Origin: Dirofilaria immitis
Lineage: Eukaryota > Nematoda > Chromadorea > Rhabditida > Onchocercidae
Assembly (NCBI GenBank): GCA_024305405.1
Contig: JAKNDB010000025.1
Location: 1 to 64,000, forward strand
Direction: 5' to 3'
DNA length: 64,000 bases
Below the pieces are notes generated by a model. That model ran no database searches and was not told where the DNA came from. It saw only the letters and a list, made by a program, of their open reading frames with translations. How positions within the stretch are numbered: position 1 is the stretch's first letter; every line of letters starts with the position of its first letter. Of the stretch, positions 1 through 12,755 are shown piece by piece. Position numbers and translations under genes: made by a program.

Positions 1-15
1 GCATAACCATGCAAA

Positions 16-558
16 TTAATTTTGAAAATGTGTCATTTGATTTCCCAAAAAAATTTGAATAATACGTGTTGTACCAGCCAGTGCTATCGAAAATCCCATT
101 AAACCATCAGCAAAAACTGAAATGTTAAATTTTACAAGTTGTAAGTGTCTTTTGTAAAAGAGCTATGTGTTACGTTTGTTTGTTTTGGAAAACATTCAGA
201 ATCATAAGAGTAGTGAAGAATATACTATCATTTTTTATACTTTAGAACTTGTTATTACAAATAGAATATACTATCATTTTTTATACTTTAAAACTTGTTA
301 TTACAAATAGAATATACTATCATTTGTTATACTTTGGAACTCGTTATTACAAATAGATTTTATAAGAATGTAAGAGAAAAATTTCGCATTTGGGAAAGTT
401 TTGCACCAAAAGTTATTTAAAAATCATCAAACCTCCATTCCTGTAAGACCATATCGTTCACGATTTGTCTCTGTTCGAACGATTGCTATAAAATAAAGCA
501 TATTCAGAATAAAAACCACAAGTCCTGCTGCAATGTAAATTGAAAACCTTAATATCAT
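16..558 (-). CDS. Small two-membrane-segment protein, hypothetical
   Basis: Two exons are proposed. Exon 1 (433-558) starts with ATG directly after a T-rich acceptor that could receive a spliced leader; it encodes 42 residues with a hydrophobic helix (about residues 6-28, AAGLVVFILNMLYFI) followed by a charged stretch RTETNRERYGL. If splicing does not occur the frame stops one codon later (427-429), giving a 43-residue protein. Exon 2 (16-116) follows a clean TTTCAG and encodes FADGLMGFSIALAG and a further hydrophobic segment up to TAA at 16-18. The two exons join only if one base is missing at the junction, which fits the base-loss pattern of this window. The joined product would be about 75 residues. 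The family is not recognised; SMIM20 was considered and not supported. The intron holds a 46-bp tandem repeat. Confidence 0.45.
219..356. repeat. 46-bp tandem repeat, three copies
   Basis: Three head-to-tail copies of a 46-bp AT-rich unit lie at 219-264, 265-310 and 311-356, each ending in ATTACAAATAG. Copies 1 and 2 are nearly identical; copy 3 has a few substitutions. The array sits in the intron of the small membrane-protein gene. There are no spacers, so it is not a CRISPR array; it is an ordinary minisatellite. Confidence 0.9.
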
Positions 559-569
559 TCTGAAAAAAA

Positions 570-621
570 AACATATGTTGAAATACGTAATATTTAACAT
601 ATGTTGAAATACGTCATATTG
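570..621. repeat. 26-bp tandem duplication
   Basis: Two adjacent 26-bp copies (570-595 and 596-621) share the core ACATATGTTGAAATACGT and differ only near their ends. They lie just upstream of the small membrane-protein gene. No function is visible. Confidence 0.8.
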
Positions 622-2870
622 TTAATGTACATAATTCCGAGTGATTTTCTGGTTAAGATTATCTTAAGCAAAATTTTAAGCTCCCTTGGTCGTTTAGCGT
701 GTTAAATCATGTAACAATGATGCACTTCAAATTCGATAGGTTTGAACTGTAATTATTTCTGCTAATTTTATTTTCTTTTATTCTCCAGGTTATCATATTA
801 TATATATTATCTTCTACTGTATTTATTCTAATCATAAATATAGATATCATGATATCTCGATGGGCAAGGAATTTCTTTACATTTGTATAGTAAACATGTT
901 GAAACGAGAAGATGTCTTCTGAAGTTATAAAATCTAATTCTTCTTTTAAAGTTTTTACTTAGCGATTTATAGTCTATTGAAATTATGTATATAGATTCAA
1001 GTATGTTAAAATACATCCTTTCCTTCTAGAAATTGAGTTTAATTGTTATAATAGTCGCAGTAAAAATTAAATTGCTAAGGACGAAAATGATACTAAAGAA
1101 AGAATATACCGCAAGCAACAATATGTCCTTTTATTCAAATGTCATTTTCTTATCTCGTTTTTATATCCGAACAAGTATTTATCTATTTGATGCTTTTATG
1201 ACAATGGGCGTTCAATTTTCTGAATTTGTTTGAGAATTAAACTTTCTTTCAATTTTCAATCAGTGAAAATGAAAATTTGAAATAATAACAAGCATTCTTG
1301 ATGTGTTTGAATCATGTAAAACGAGAATTATTCATGTTAATATCAAAAATTATAAACTAATCAGTCACTGATGAAAGGCACAATAAGTTTGTTAGTATGT
1401 GGTGCAAATTTGGTAACATTAGAATAATTAGCAAAAAATAATGTTTAATTCAATTCAACACTTCATTCTTTCTTTATCTTAACTTATACCCGAAATCAAA
1501 GATGCCTATTGTCATTCTAAACCAGAAAAATTGCCATCTTTATAATCAAACTTCAGAATAAACGTTTTCGATTATCGTTTTTGAATAATAACTTGCTCGA
1601 AACTATTTAATGCTCTCAGTCTCATTTAAATTAAGTATATGCTTCTTACCGATCTTTTTCTTCATCACAAATTTCTATTCAAATATATTCATTGGGGAGA
1701 AGCTTGTTGACAACAATAAAGCAGTTTTAAAATTTGGTAGATATACTTTTATGAAACTTATAAAGTTTCGTTCGAAAAGAAAGAAGATTTGCTCTCAAAT
1801 TTCAATAAAAATATTTCATAAGTTCAGTCGCTTTTTTAAAAAACAAAGGAATCTTAATTTGGAAAAAGCACACAAAAAATATGCTAATATATCAAAATAA
1901 ATAGTTTCAATTTTATTCTCAGTATTATTTCTTTTTGCATGATAATTGATTGTATGGAATTTTTCTATTGGAATAACTTGTAAGATTGATTTTAACTGAT
2001 AAGTTAATCAAATAAATTGCACATTGGTGCGTAATTTAATGAAGGTATAAAAGATCATTCCCTTAATAAAGTGGATATAGTTGTTATAACAACATAATAT
2101 CAAAAATAAATCAATATAAATTATAAAAGCATTGAAATTTAAGTACTATTATCAGCAAGAAATAATTTCTTAGTTTGATTAAAGGAATTTAATATTTAAT
2201 ACATTAGAAAAGTAATATTTTTCATATGTTTCTATTTCATTCAACACACAACCATGCGTAAATATGCATGCAATTCATTTAATTCATTATAAAAAGTGTC
2301 ATGAAATAATAATATTCTGATATTATTGATTAATACCGAATTTTCTAATAAAGAAGATAGGAGTAATACGACATTATTTTTTTTATGAATTGTTCTAAAA
2401 ATAAAACCTGTTTGTTAAAATATCTAGATTCCATTTTTCCTAAATCTTTCTAGTTTTTTTCGATTGAAATGAAACTATTCAATTCACTGTTTTCATCATA
2501 CCGATAGTAAACCGTATTTTTCTTGAAAATCTTGAATTATTAATGAATATTTGTTAAAACTAATGACATCAATATCAGAAATACTAGGTATTCTTGGAAA
2601 AATTTTTTCATCGAATTACATTAAAATTAAATATGAAAAACTGTTGCAGAGGGCTAATAATACTAGAAAAATAAAAAATTGTGAACAATTTTCAGAAATT
2701 TGCAAAAATAAATGGGAAAAAATTCGTAATCATGGAAAGATTGAAAACTATTCGCAGAAATTTTATCTTATTTCGAAATGACAACAATGTTAAAATATTG
2801 ATAACGTTTTACTTAATAATGCGTTCATTGATCATGACAGTTGGAAAAATAATTATCGATAATAGACAGT

Positions 2871-2879
<9 letters not shown>

Positions 2880-2901
<22 letters not shown>
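2880..2901. repeat. (GA)n microsatellite
   Basis: A run of about ten GA dinucleotides, preceded by AAAG units, in the gene-poor region. Confidence 0.9.
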
Positions 2902-2902
<1 letters not shown>

Positions 2903-3335
2903 AAAAAAGAATGGAAATAACAATGAAATAATATCTAATAGGATTGATATATGGTGCTTAATTCGACTAAAATTTAATTCAAGCTGAAATGATTAATTTA
3001 AATGATCCTTACATTATTTATTTTCAGCAAGCATTCAAATAATTTGCTGCAAATATTTAAATATCAACATATTTACTACGATTAGTAGTAATTTAAAGGA
3101 AATGAAATTAATCAATTATAAGTAATTATCTAATAATTATTGCAGTATTACGCGCAATAAAACTCTATTCCGTGTATTTATATTAAAAATCATTTTCTTA
3201 AGCACGACATGTTCATTAATTTCTTTATGCATGCATTTTGAATATTTTTAGAAACAACCGCTGGTCGTTCAACTGTTCAGTAATAAGCAACTAAATAATT
3301 ATGATAATATTATAAGGAAATGAAGTTAATCAATT

Positions 3336-3336
3336 A

Positions 3337-3390
<54 letters not shown>
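3336..3390. repeat. (ATT)n microsatellite
   Basis: About 18 consecutive ATT/TTA triplets without interruption, in the gene-poor region. A likely length-variable marker. Confidence 0.95.
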
Positions 3391-3391
<1 letters not shown>

Positions 3392-3579
3392 GTATATTTA
3401 TTGCTTCTGTTATTTAAATAAAAATTCGAATATTGAATATGAAATTCCAACTTATTTGCGATATAAAAATAAATCACATAAAAAAATTCCGAATGGTTTT
3501 TCATCATTTAATCTATTAATAAATTAAACAAGGTGATATTTAAAATGAAAATGAGTTTCTAGTATTTAAATGTCGATAG

Positions 3580-3661
3580 TAAGTCGTCTTCCGAAAGCAG
3601 CTAACTATTTCACAGATTACTAAGTCGTCTTCTGAAAGCAGCTAACTATTCCACAGATTAC
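3580..3661. repeat. 41-bp tandem duplication
   Basis: Two head-to-tail 41-bp copies (3580-3620 and 3621-3661) contain GTCGTCTTC and CAGCTAACTATT and differ at only two positions, which suggests a recent duplication. Confidence 0.9.
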
Positions 3662-5913
3662 TTATTTTTTTAGATGTGGTAATTAATTTATTCGTTTCAA
3701 ATGTTTCTGATCTATAAAAACAATAATAATACCTATCAATGAGTAACTTATCGAACAGATGATATCATTATCTTTTAATATGAAAACCGGAAGAAAATAT
3801 CAATTAATACAATCTTTATCACTGATAATTTATAATACATAGTTGCAGCAACTTATTTTAACATATGATATGACAGCAATTTGTTTCGATTGACGCAGTG
3901 AAATATATGAAAAAAAAGGCGATAATTATTTCCGGTTTTCGATCTATGGCTTAACTAATAATTTATCCGAAGATTTGATGTTGAATAAGACTTTTCTTCA
4001 CATACTACGGCTTTTTTCAAGAAATAATCAATACCGCAAATTGAAGCAATTAGTTTCAAAACTGGAAAGTTGAAATGCAAAGAATCAATGAAATTAGAAA
4101 GCTGCACTGCTTTGGAGAATATTCAATTTTTTTGGATAAGAATATTTGCTTATTTTTTGTACTCAGAAATATATCAAAGAACAAGGACGATCTATCAAGC
4201 GAGAAAATATAATTTCAATCAAGGAAATAAGCTGTCGCAGATAATAAATTAATTTCGCGAGAAAGAATTATAGCTAACAAAGTCACATTATTACATTGTT
4301 TAGCACGAAACGCTTACATTTCAATTCACTTATTAATAATAGAAAGAGGACAAATAATATCACCATTTACGTGAGTTTTCATTAAGGAAGTCGTTATTTG
4401 CACATTTTCATTAATATTTAACAAATTTGATCATTTCTATCCTGAGTTAAAGAAAATTTCAATCATTCTTTCCTACCTATATAGCTACATCCGTATCTTT
4501 ATTCCTCATTTAAAAATGTAAATTTATCAGCCAAACAATGCACTTTTGATGTATAATATAAATTTCATTAAGCTTAACCTATTACAGATCAGCAATTTAG
4601 AAAATTCAATTCATCTTAAAATTATTTTTGATAGCTTTTGTGCAATATCAAAACATAGCGGCCTTATACGCAAAAATAAAACTTGGAAATGATAAATTAA
4701 ATAAGATTTTGATGATGTACATTTCCGGCTTAAATTTGGTGCCTGAAAATATATTTTAAGCAAAAAAATTTAGCAACTATTTATATCGCAGAGCATAAAT
4801 ATTAACTGATTTTCTTGATTTATGATCTTACATTGTAATATATAAATATTAGTCAATCTTATTTATGATCTGTTTTCTAATCGTCACTTCCTCACGTATT
4901 GAGTGATTAATTTATCACTCGTAATTTTGTATAATTTTTCTTTCCAAACGTATTGATACTTCTGGCCTGGGGATCACATACAATTTTTTAGATTTATAAG
5001 GAATATAATCTGCTTCTAAATTTAGCAGCACGATGTAACTAACTTCATAACAGAGGTCTGAATAAAAATTGAAATAAAAGTTACCGACGGCAAATATGTC
5101 TAATGATAGTTTAGTGAAGTAAGATTGTCATCACTGTTTTATCGAAATTTACTGATTTAATAACTTAGAAGTTGATTGCCTTAACATCGCAACTATCGTT
5201 TTTCGAAGCTCTTCAACTCCTTTAATCGGGCATTTTTCAAAATTCAAAACAACAATATATTTTATTCTTTGAAATTGCTTTGAAATTTAAAAAGCTATTG
5301 AAAAAGACTGATCAGTGGACTTGCTCGACTGACGGCAAATCTGAATTATCATCTAACAATCATCTTAAAGTGAAATACATCCTTTGCATACAATAATTTT
5401 TTTCGTAAAATGATAATTTCTCATAAAATCCTACATAATTTTTTCATAAACTGATTTTAACTATGCTAATTTAAACTTTCAGATAAAGCATATCTCAATA
5501 AAAAATACTATATGTGTAAAACGACTTAAAAGAAATGTTTTTATTACTGCTACCCACTGACCGAAAAATATGCTTGTTATATATAATTATAATTTCGAAC
5601 TCTGTTCTGCAAAATTCAATAATGAAACAATTTAATATGTGGAACAATTGAAAAAAATCATCTTTTGAAAGGGCTAACAAAAGAAAGCATGAAATATAAT
5701 AAAAGCAATCGTCACAAGTCAACAAATCGGTCAGTTAATATGACCTAACAAAGTTAAGGAAATCAAAACGAAATGATGCCAATTCATAATTCATTAATTT
5801 TTAATCGTTATTATTAAAGAACTGATATCCTTTTTTCCAATATCGTTAAAAATATATATAATATCACGCTTTAAAATCCAAATTTTCAAAAGTCAACCAA
5901 AACAGCAGCCACT

Positions 5914-6719
5914 CTAAGATGGCGGAGGTGGTGGAGGAGCAGGTGGTGCCAATAAGCTTGATAGATCCATTTTTGGTACCGGTGCTGGCGGTGGTGGTGG
6001 TGGAGGCATGAAACCGAGTCCAAGCGACATTGGTGGTGGTGGCGGTGGAACAGGCATAGGATATCGGCTCGTCGGCGGTGGCGGTACACCACCCCACCCA
6101 CGACCTGCTGGTGAACCCCAAGCAGCAGCATTAGGCATATAAGATGGCCGTGGTCGCGGTGTATTGAAAAAGTGAATACCTTCAGTTGATCCAGATATAC
6201 TGCTACCACTCAACGGTGGTGGGGCAGCGCTTTTTGAAGAATATCCCTCCATACCTGAAATAATCTCGGTAGAATCGCTAATCAGATATTCTTCTTATGT
6301 CAAGAAATCCTGAACAACAATAAAAATATTGCTATACATATTTTAATAGAATTGATTAGATCTGATACTTTAATCACTTTGCCAAATAAAATTCGATATG
6401 CAAATCAAAATTACTGAATCGGTAAAAATTCATTGTTTAAAAAGTATATTAAAAGTTTCTAATCAAAAGTGGATTTTAAGCGCTCAACAAATTTCAGAAA
6501 TGGCTGGCGTAACATTATTAGCATTATTGATATGTTAAAAATTCCCACCACTATGAAACATATATCACAAAATATTGATAAAAATATGGAGAACGAAAAA
6601 AAAACATTGCATCGCAATTCTCATCATCGCATGAAATTTAATAATATCCTACAATACAAAAATATCACATTCGCTCTCAATTTAATGTTCAAATAAAAAA
6701 ATTTTTCCCCAAATTCTGA

Positions 6720-6757
<38 letters not shown>

Positions 6758-9700
6758 CAACGAAAATATGAAAGCATGATACCCTCTTGTCTCGCCAAAT
6801 TGATTCGAACAATTGGTGTACCCGTCGGTAACGAATAATTCTTTGGCTAAACGATAATATTAAATCAGTAATAGCTAATAACAATTTCAGCATCCCATGA
6901 TTTTATAATATCCTCTTTATTAAATCTCCTATTTCTATATTTCATACATATAAGAAATGCCTATTAGGTAAAACATTCATTTCTCGATTAGAAATGATTA
7001 TTTTAAATAAAAAATTTCTGAAAAAATCAGAATTATCAAAATATTTTCTGTCGTACACTTGCTGCTAATTATTTACGATGTAAATGAAAGCTACGAACTA
7101 TGAAAGAAGTTAAAACTTGAAACACCATTCACTTACTGTTGTTCGAAATGATTTTTGAGTAATTTTTCATTTTAAGTTGATGAAAATGCATATATGACTT
7201 TGGTATGGTTTAATTAAACCATACGATAGAATTTAAAGTCAAAAAGTTAAAAAACGATAGGTTGTAAAAGCTGAAAACCTTATAACCAGATCCACCACTT
7301 CCAGATCCTAAACCTGGTTTCCTGGAGTACCATACGGTTTCGATGTTGGTTTTTCTCCCAATTCAGCCATTAGCGCAGTATACTGAACAATATCAGTTAA
7401 ATGTTTAGAGAAAGAATTTCAAAAAGTAGCAATGCCCGAATTATAAAGAAGAAAATTATGAAAAAGAATAGCTTTTTGGTATTATGCATAATAAAAAATA
7501 AGAAATTAAACACTTAAACCTCATCATCCATGCCACCATCTCCTACGTTAAATACTCCACTACCGGGTCGTGGATTTTTGCAGTCTTTAGCAATATGCCC
7601 CGCACCACCACATGCAGTACAAATGATATTTGCAGTAACGTTTGGAGCATCTGGACATTCCCATCTGAAAATTGTTTTACGAAAATATACAATAAAAATT
7701 GAAAAAGCTGGTGACAAATAATTTAAATTGAAAATATGCTTGCCGAAAAATTTTAAAAATCTAATAGAATCATGCATCTAAAGCAGTATTAGATTCTTAA
7801 AAATGAAAATTATTTAAACAAATACTTACGTTTTATGTTCATCAGAACCACAATTACTACATCGAGCACCACTTGCTAAATCTTCAGGTCGTAAAGTACC
7901 ATTCAAAGTGCAAGTTCTCTCAATTGCAACTTACGCAACTCATTCTGACCATCAGGTATCATCAGTGCTTCATTAATAATTGATGTTATCTGAGAAAAAG
8001 TAAGCTTAACTCTTTTAAATCTGGTTCATTTCATTTGAGGCATATCAAAATTATATATACACTATGAAAAAATATAGGTTCGTCAAACCAATTTTATAAT
8101 TACATTTCCCAAACATTAATTCACTCAAATAAAACAAACAGCCTAAATCCAAAGCTGCTCTTAATAACAAACAGTACATTTTTAGCATAACAAACCTAAA
8201 ACGGAAAAAAATCGGAAAAAGCAACATTCATCATAAAAATGCATAAAATGCTGAACGGTTTTTTCATTTTCAATACTTTTATATAAAAATTTGATTTTAT
8301 TGATGATCATGCAAAATGTGTCGTATTGTATATTGATAACCCTTAAGACTGATAAAGAAAGAGACTCGAAACATGTCTGCGTAACTTGTAATTTTTCAGA
8401 AATATTTTAATCGTAAAAATTTACGCTAAAGACATTATATAAAAATCTTTAAAAACTAATAAAAATTATGCTCTCATAATCTAATGATTAACATCTTAGA
8501 AAAAGAAATAATATTCATGCAGAATAATTAAATACTCCTCACTTTTTCACAAGCCTTTTTATAACTGTATAATCGGTGCCTGTCACATACGCATGGAGAG
8601 GTTCATTTTCACCAGGCATTGGTCCCTCACGGCGTCCCAATTTGCCTTCCTTTACCGAGCCTTTACCGCGAATTATAATTTTGGCACCTGTCTGAAATAT
8701 TTTAAAAAAATTCAAGATTTTGATCAAAATAGTTTTTCAGAATATCTTTGCAAAGAAACCAATCAAGTGAAGCAATTATGAAAAAGGAAAAGAAACATAA
8801 CAAAAACTAATTAAATGCAATGCAAACCATATAATAATTTAATGAATTGATTAATACTGAATTATAATTTTGCATGGAATAAATGAAAAACCTCAGCTTC
8901 TAGAGCCTTCAGAGTATTTCCACGTGGGCCAATCAACAATCCAACAAAATTAATTTCAGGATGGTTTTCTTGTGGTATCCAAACTTTGTCATGCAATCGT
9001 ATAGTTGGTGCTCTGCAAAACAGTGAGCAATTTTGAAATAACCATAAAATCATAAAAATTTGCTAACTTCTTTCTCAATATTTTATCATCACATTGTATA
9101 ATGTTATTTACTCACATATCTGATGTAGTGATAAATTTTCTGATATCAGATACATTATCTAGTTTGATACCAACCATCATTATTCATCCATAACAGAAGG
9201 AAAAGATATTGAAATATTCATAATTGTTTAATTTCTCAAAAATTCTTAGGAACCTTGCAGTGAATTGTACGTTACACAAATTAAATATGCACCTGTAATC
9301 CGCTGGTGGCTTGAAATTTGGATTTAATTTCAACAGCGCTTGAATTTTTTCGTGCCGCAACTGTTCCAATTCTTGTCTTTTTCGTATTTCACGAGTATTG
9401 AGTCGTTTACCGCTAGCATCATAAATTGGTTCCGGTGAAGGACTTCTGCAAGATTGATATGATCAGAATGATTGTAACCATAAATACAAAAGCTGAAAAT
9501 TTTATTATTATCTTATTTGAGCTGTTGAATTTCCCGGCATCATTTTTCCACTCACGAAAAGCAGGTGCTAAAAGGCTAAAAAGAGATTTGATTAGGATTA
9601 AGATTAATAGTCTTTGCGATGATGAGAGAATTCATCCTGAAAACAATTTTTTAGATTTCAGGCGCATGGAGGTGACGGATAGCGTATGCCACATTCCATA

Positions 9701-12294
9701 GGCTAGACCATCAATATGGAAAAACAAGAATTATTCGCCTAAATGTATTCCTAATTCTATTTTTCTTTTCGACTAAAGTTCAATTTTAGAAAAGAGGAAC
9801 AAAAACTTGAAATAAACAACTTAGAAAAGTATACCCTCAAAAAACTAAAGTTTTTTCCAAAATAAACTAAAACTTTATTGGCTTTCCTCCTTTAAACGAT
9901 TTTCTATAATAAGCTTATTTTAAAATGATTAGATGATTAGCATCATTTAAATCATTAAGATAACTAAACCATTAGTCACAACTAAAAGTTCTATAATTTG
10001 TATTTCGAGCATGGAGTGGCACTAATCACCAAAAACATGCTGCACTGAATGAACTAGAGGGCTTGAACAGTCTTGATGACCTACTGACCCGCCGGTACGG
10101 AACAAGAAAAAACTTAAGATTCATTAAATTAAAAAATTTCGAATAAAACTTGTGGTATGCATCATCTTGATGAGTGACGCCGACAAATACAGGAATAACG
10201 CATGAAGAAAGGCGTCCATCAACATCATAGATGTACAGCTAGGCTAGAAATGTGTTTGTTAAATTGTTGATTGTCAACAAAGCAGCAATAAACGTTATCG
10301 TTTATTGATTGATGAACCTTAAGGCTGGATCCGGATTGCCCATGAAATCGCCAAGACGTAATTTTCGTGTTGCATCTTCCACTTCCAACTGAACTGAAAT
10401 AGGTGGTTACGGGGCCACCCTCCCCGTTTATTAGTTCACAACATACATCAACAGTTGCAACAACCGACTGGCTTAATTTGAATTCAAATTTTGAAATAAA
10501 ATTGAATATTATAAGAAGTAGAACATAAAGCAAAAATGATGTAATATTATGCTTTTGATGCATATGCGTCCGTTTTTAGTGGAGATCTTCCATTATGATC
10601 TCTTCGCTAATCTGCGTCCCAGAACACGACTCCAGTGCCCTGGAACGTTCATTACAGCATCCTAAGTTATGAAATAAAAACTTGCATAACAAGTAACACC
10701 TTATTTTCTCTGAGAACCATAATGACAATAAAATTCAGAACAAATTAAAACCACAAAAACAAAAACGAACCTGATCAATCGACACAATTCTTGCATAACG
10801 AATTATTTTAAAGACTTTTAATATCAATTTTAATACATAAATATATGGAATAATAACAAGCAATATAAATCCTTACGCAAATATGCCTGTCGTTGATCAT
10901 CGCTAAGATTGGACGGTAATATCGTTGGCATGCCTGGTACAAAGGACTTGTTAGTACTCCAACGCGATTTACGAGGCTTCTTCTCCAACTGACCAATTTC
11001 ACTTGTAACATTTGTTCCATCATCTTCAGTTTTCAATCTGTCAACTATAAATATTTCGCGTGTGCAATACACACTAGGGGATTTTACAAAAGAAACTGTT
11101 TACTAACATCGAAATTCACTTACCAACTTCAGGACGTGCCAAGATTGGAAGCACACCTTGTGCAGTTTTCAATTTTGCAGAGCCAACAGCATTAGCCTAG
11201 AAAGCAATACTTTGAATACGCAAAACAAAGAATATTTCATTTAACAGCTTGCGAATAACGTCATAAAGCATAATAAGATCCATGATATATTGAAGGATCA
11301 ATTCATAAATTACTAAGAAGTAAGCATGTATTAAATTATCCAGTACTGCAGTTACCATATGAGAATATGAAATCACCATAAAATCTACTTAATCTCTTAA
11401 GGCAAAAAGCTGATACAAAGCTATCGTGAACAGTGATGCTACCATAAATGACTTCAAATGAAAACTTACATTAATCTGACTTTCTTGATTTTCATTCTGT
11501 TCCTCAGATCCTTTCGATGGAGATCCTGTGCGATCTAAAATTGAATTCACTTTTTATCCCTGAACCACTTTTATCTTCTAAGAGATTTACTATGCTTACC
11601 TCTACGTCTTCTGTGTTTACTTCTACTTCGACTTCGTCTACTTCGACTGCGACTTCGTCGACGACTGCGACTTTGACTTTTTCTGCTACGACTACAGCTG
11701 CGCCTACTATGGCTACGCTTTCGTGAATGACGTCGATCACGAGAACGCGAACGACGTTTGCTATGATTTCGTGAGCGTGACCGCTTATGTTTATGTCGAG
11801 AGCGAGATCGCGAACGAGAGGAACGCTGTTTTGGCGACAAATATTCCAGCACTGCCGGGGCGAAGGATTCTAAAATTAATATACACCTAGCAACCTTCAA
11901 GTTGAAATAAGAGTTTCCAAATTCAAAGAATTCAGTGATCAGAAAATAAACAAAGTGAGAAGCGTGAAGCTAAGGTATCCCGATTTTTCGTTGTAGCAGT
12001 ACATTACTCAGTGACAAAAAGTAAAAATGACTCGATCAAAAATGACACGCAGCATACACATCAGTAGCAATGATGAGATACAGTCATAGGACCTAATCTG
12101 CTTCAATACTTCATATCGCAACTCTACAAAGCGAAAAAACCTGGAACATTCCCGTTGCTGCTCTCTTCTGCATTCTCCATCGTTTCAACACCCAGCTCAC
12201 CAGCGGCAGCTGCAGCAACTGCTGCCGCGCCAAATTTCCGCACAAACGGCATCGGTTCTGTATTACCACCGGTTTTGTCACGTGATCGCGACAT
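5914..12294 (-). CDS. sfa-1: Splicing factor 1 / branch-point binding protein
   Basis: SF1 binds the intron branch point through its KH-QUA2 domain and cooperates with U2AF in early spliceosome assembly. Exons: 12141-12294, 11600-11869, 11470-11534, 11124-11196, 10877-11044, 10318-10393, 9293-9445, 8892-9012, 8543-8691, 7830-7989, 7520-7664, 7287-7382, 5914-6254; about 657 residues. The N-terminus is Ala-rich, then an Arg/Ser domain (11600-11869), a KSRW motif and [17 protein letters not shown], the KH domain with [12 protein letters not shown] and [11 protein letters not shown], a QUA2-like segment (LRKLQLREL), two zinc knuckles ([14 protein letters not shown] and [14 protein letters not shown]), and a Pro-rich tail rich in PPPPPP. 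The N-terminal RS domain is known for nematode and insect SF1. Three one-base losses break the frame: end of exon 9 (A-run near 8543), exon 10 near 7912, exon 12 near 7310. It is probably the downstream gene of an operon with PPIE. Confidence 0.95.
6724..6754. repeat. (TA)n microsatellite in sfa-1 intron
   Basis: About 15 TA units within the last intron of sfa-1 (6255-7286). Confidence 0.95.
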
Positions 12295-12755
12295 TTTTTC
12301 GTCTTTTTTTTTTACAACACTGCAACTAAACAATAATTCCAAATTACGAGAAAGCGTCAGAGACACCATTACAATAAAGATTTCTCCCTTGAAAAAGAGT
12401 TAATCCTCCATGAAATGATGAACATTATCCTACCAGCCTTATTTTAGTCGGATCAAAGCACTTTAGTGAATAATAACAATTAAAAAATCACATCAGCTAT
12501 TAATCTCCTTGCATAATATCATAAAATCATTAAAGCATAAAATTTTTCCATGCATTCCATATGACAAACACATTTATAAACAGGTATTTGGCAATTAATG
12601 ATCAGAAACTTATAAAGGGAAATAAACCATAGCCTAATTTTTATTCATTTATTTTGCCGTATCTTCTACGGCCATGCAACAATAAACAACTGTTTATAAT
12701 TTGTATATATAAGCATGAACAACACATAAAAAGCAGTGCTTTGAGATGATCGATA
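12295..12755 (-). promoter_or_regulatory. Intercistronic region PPIE-sfa-1 with acceptor sites
   Basis: Only 461 bp separate the PPIE stop codon (12756-12758) from the sfa-1 start. On the minus strand two acceptor-like motifs lie shortly before the sfa-1 ATG: TTGTTTAG (AG complement near 12326-12327) and GTTGCAG (near 12320-12321). Such spacing and acceptors are typical of nematode operons, in which the downstream message gets a spliced leader. No separate promoter is evident. The plus-strand open frame 12155-12403 is only the complement of sfa-1 exon 1. Confidence 0.5.

Larger units (their letters stand above)
622..5913. other. Gene-poor 5.3 kb stretch
   Basis: No exon with family resemblance or paired splice sites was found on either strand. 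Open frames of 60-96 codons (for example 1610-1900 and 2551-2781, plus) are rich in Lys, Asn, Ile, Phe and Ser, as expected from AT-rich non-coding DNA. The stretch holds several simple and tandem repeats listed separately, and a 26-bp near-identical pair at about 3095-3120 and 3313-3338. It probably includes the 3' flank of sfa-1 and the 5' flank of the small membrane-protein gene. Confidence 0.6.

Noticed and set aside
219..356. Possible CRISPR-like array
   Set aside because: Copies are directly adjacent with no spacers; the host DNA is eukaryotic.
427..558. SMIM20/MITRAC7 assignment for the small membrane protein
   Set aside because: Resemblance is limited to a hydrophobic helix followed by charged residues; no specific motif is shared.
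1610..1900. 96-codon plus-strand open frame
   Set aside because: Composition is dominated by Lys, Phe, Ile, Ser and Asn, as random AT-rich DNA gives; no splice partners or family motifs.
5864..6209. Minus-strand frames of 85 and 107 codons rich in Thr or His
   Set aside because: Other reading frames of the Pro-rich last exon of sfa-1.
11517..11726. Ser/Thr-rich plus-strand frame
   Set aside because: Complement of the sfa-1 Arg/Ser domain.
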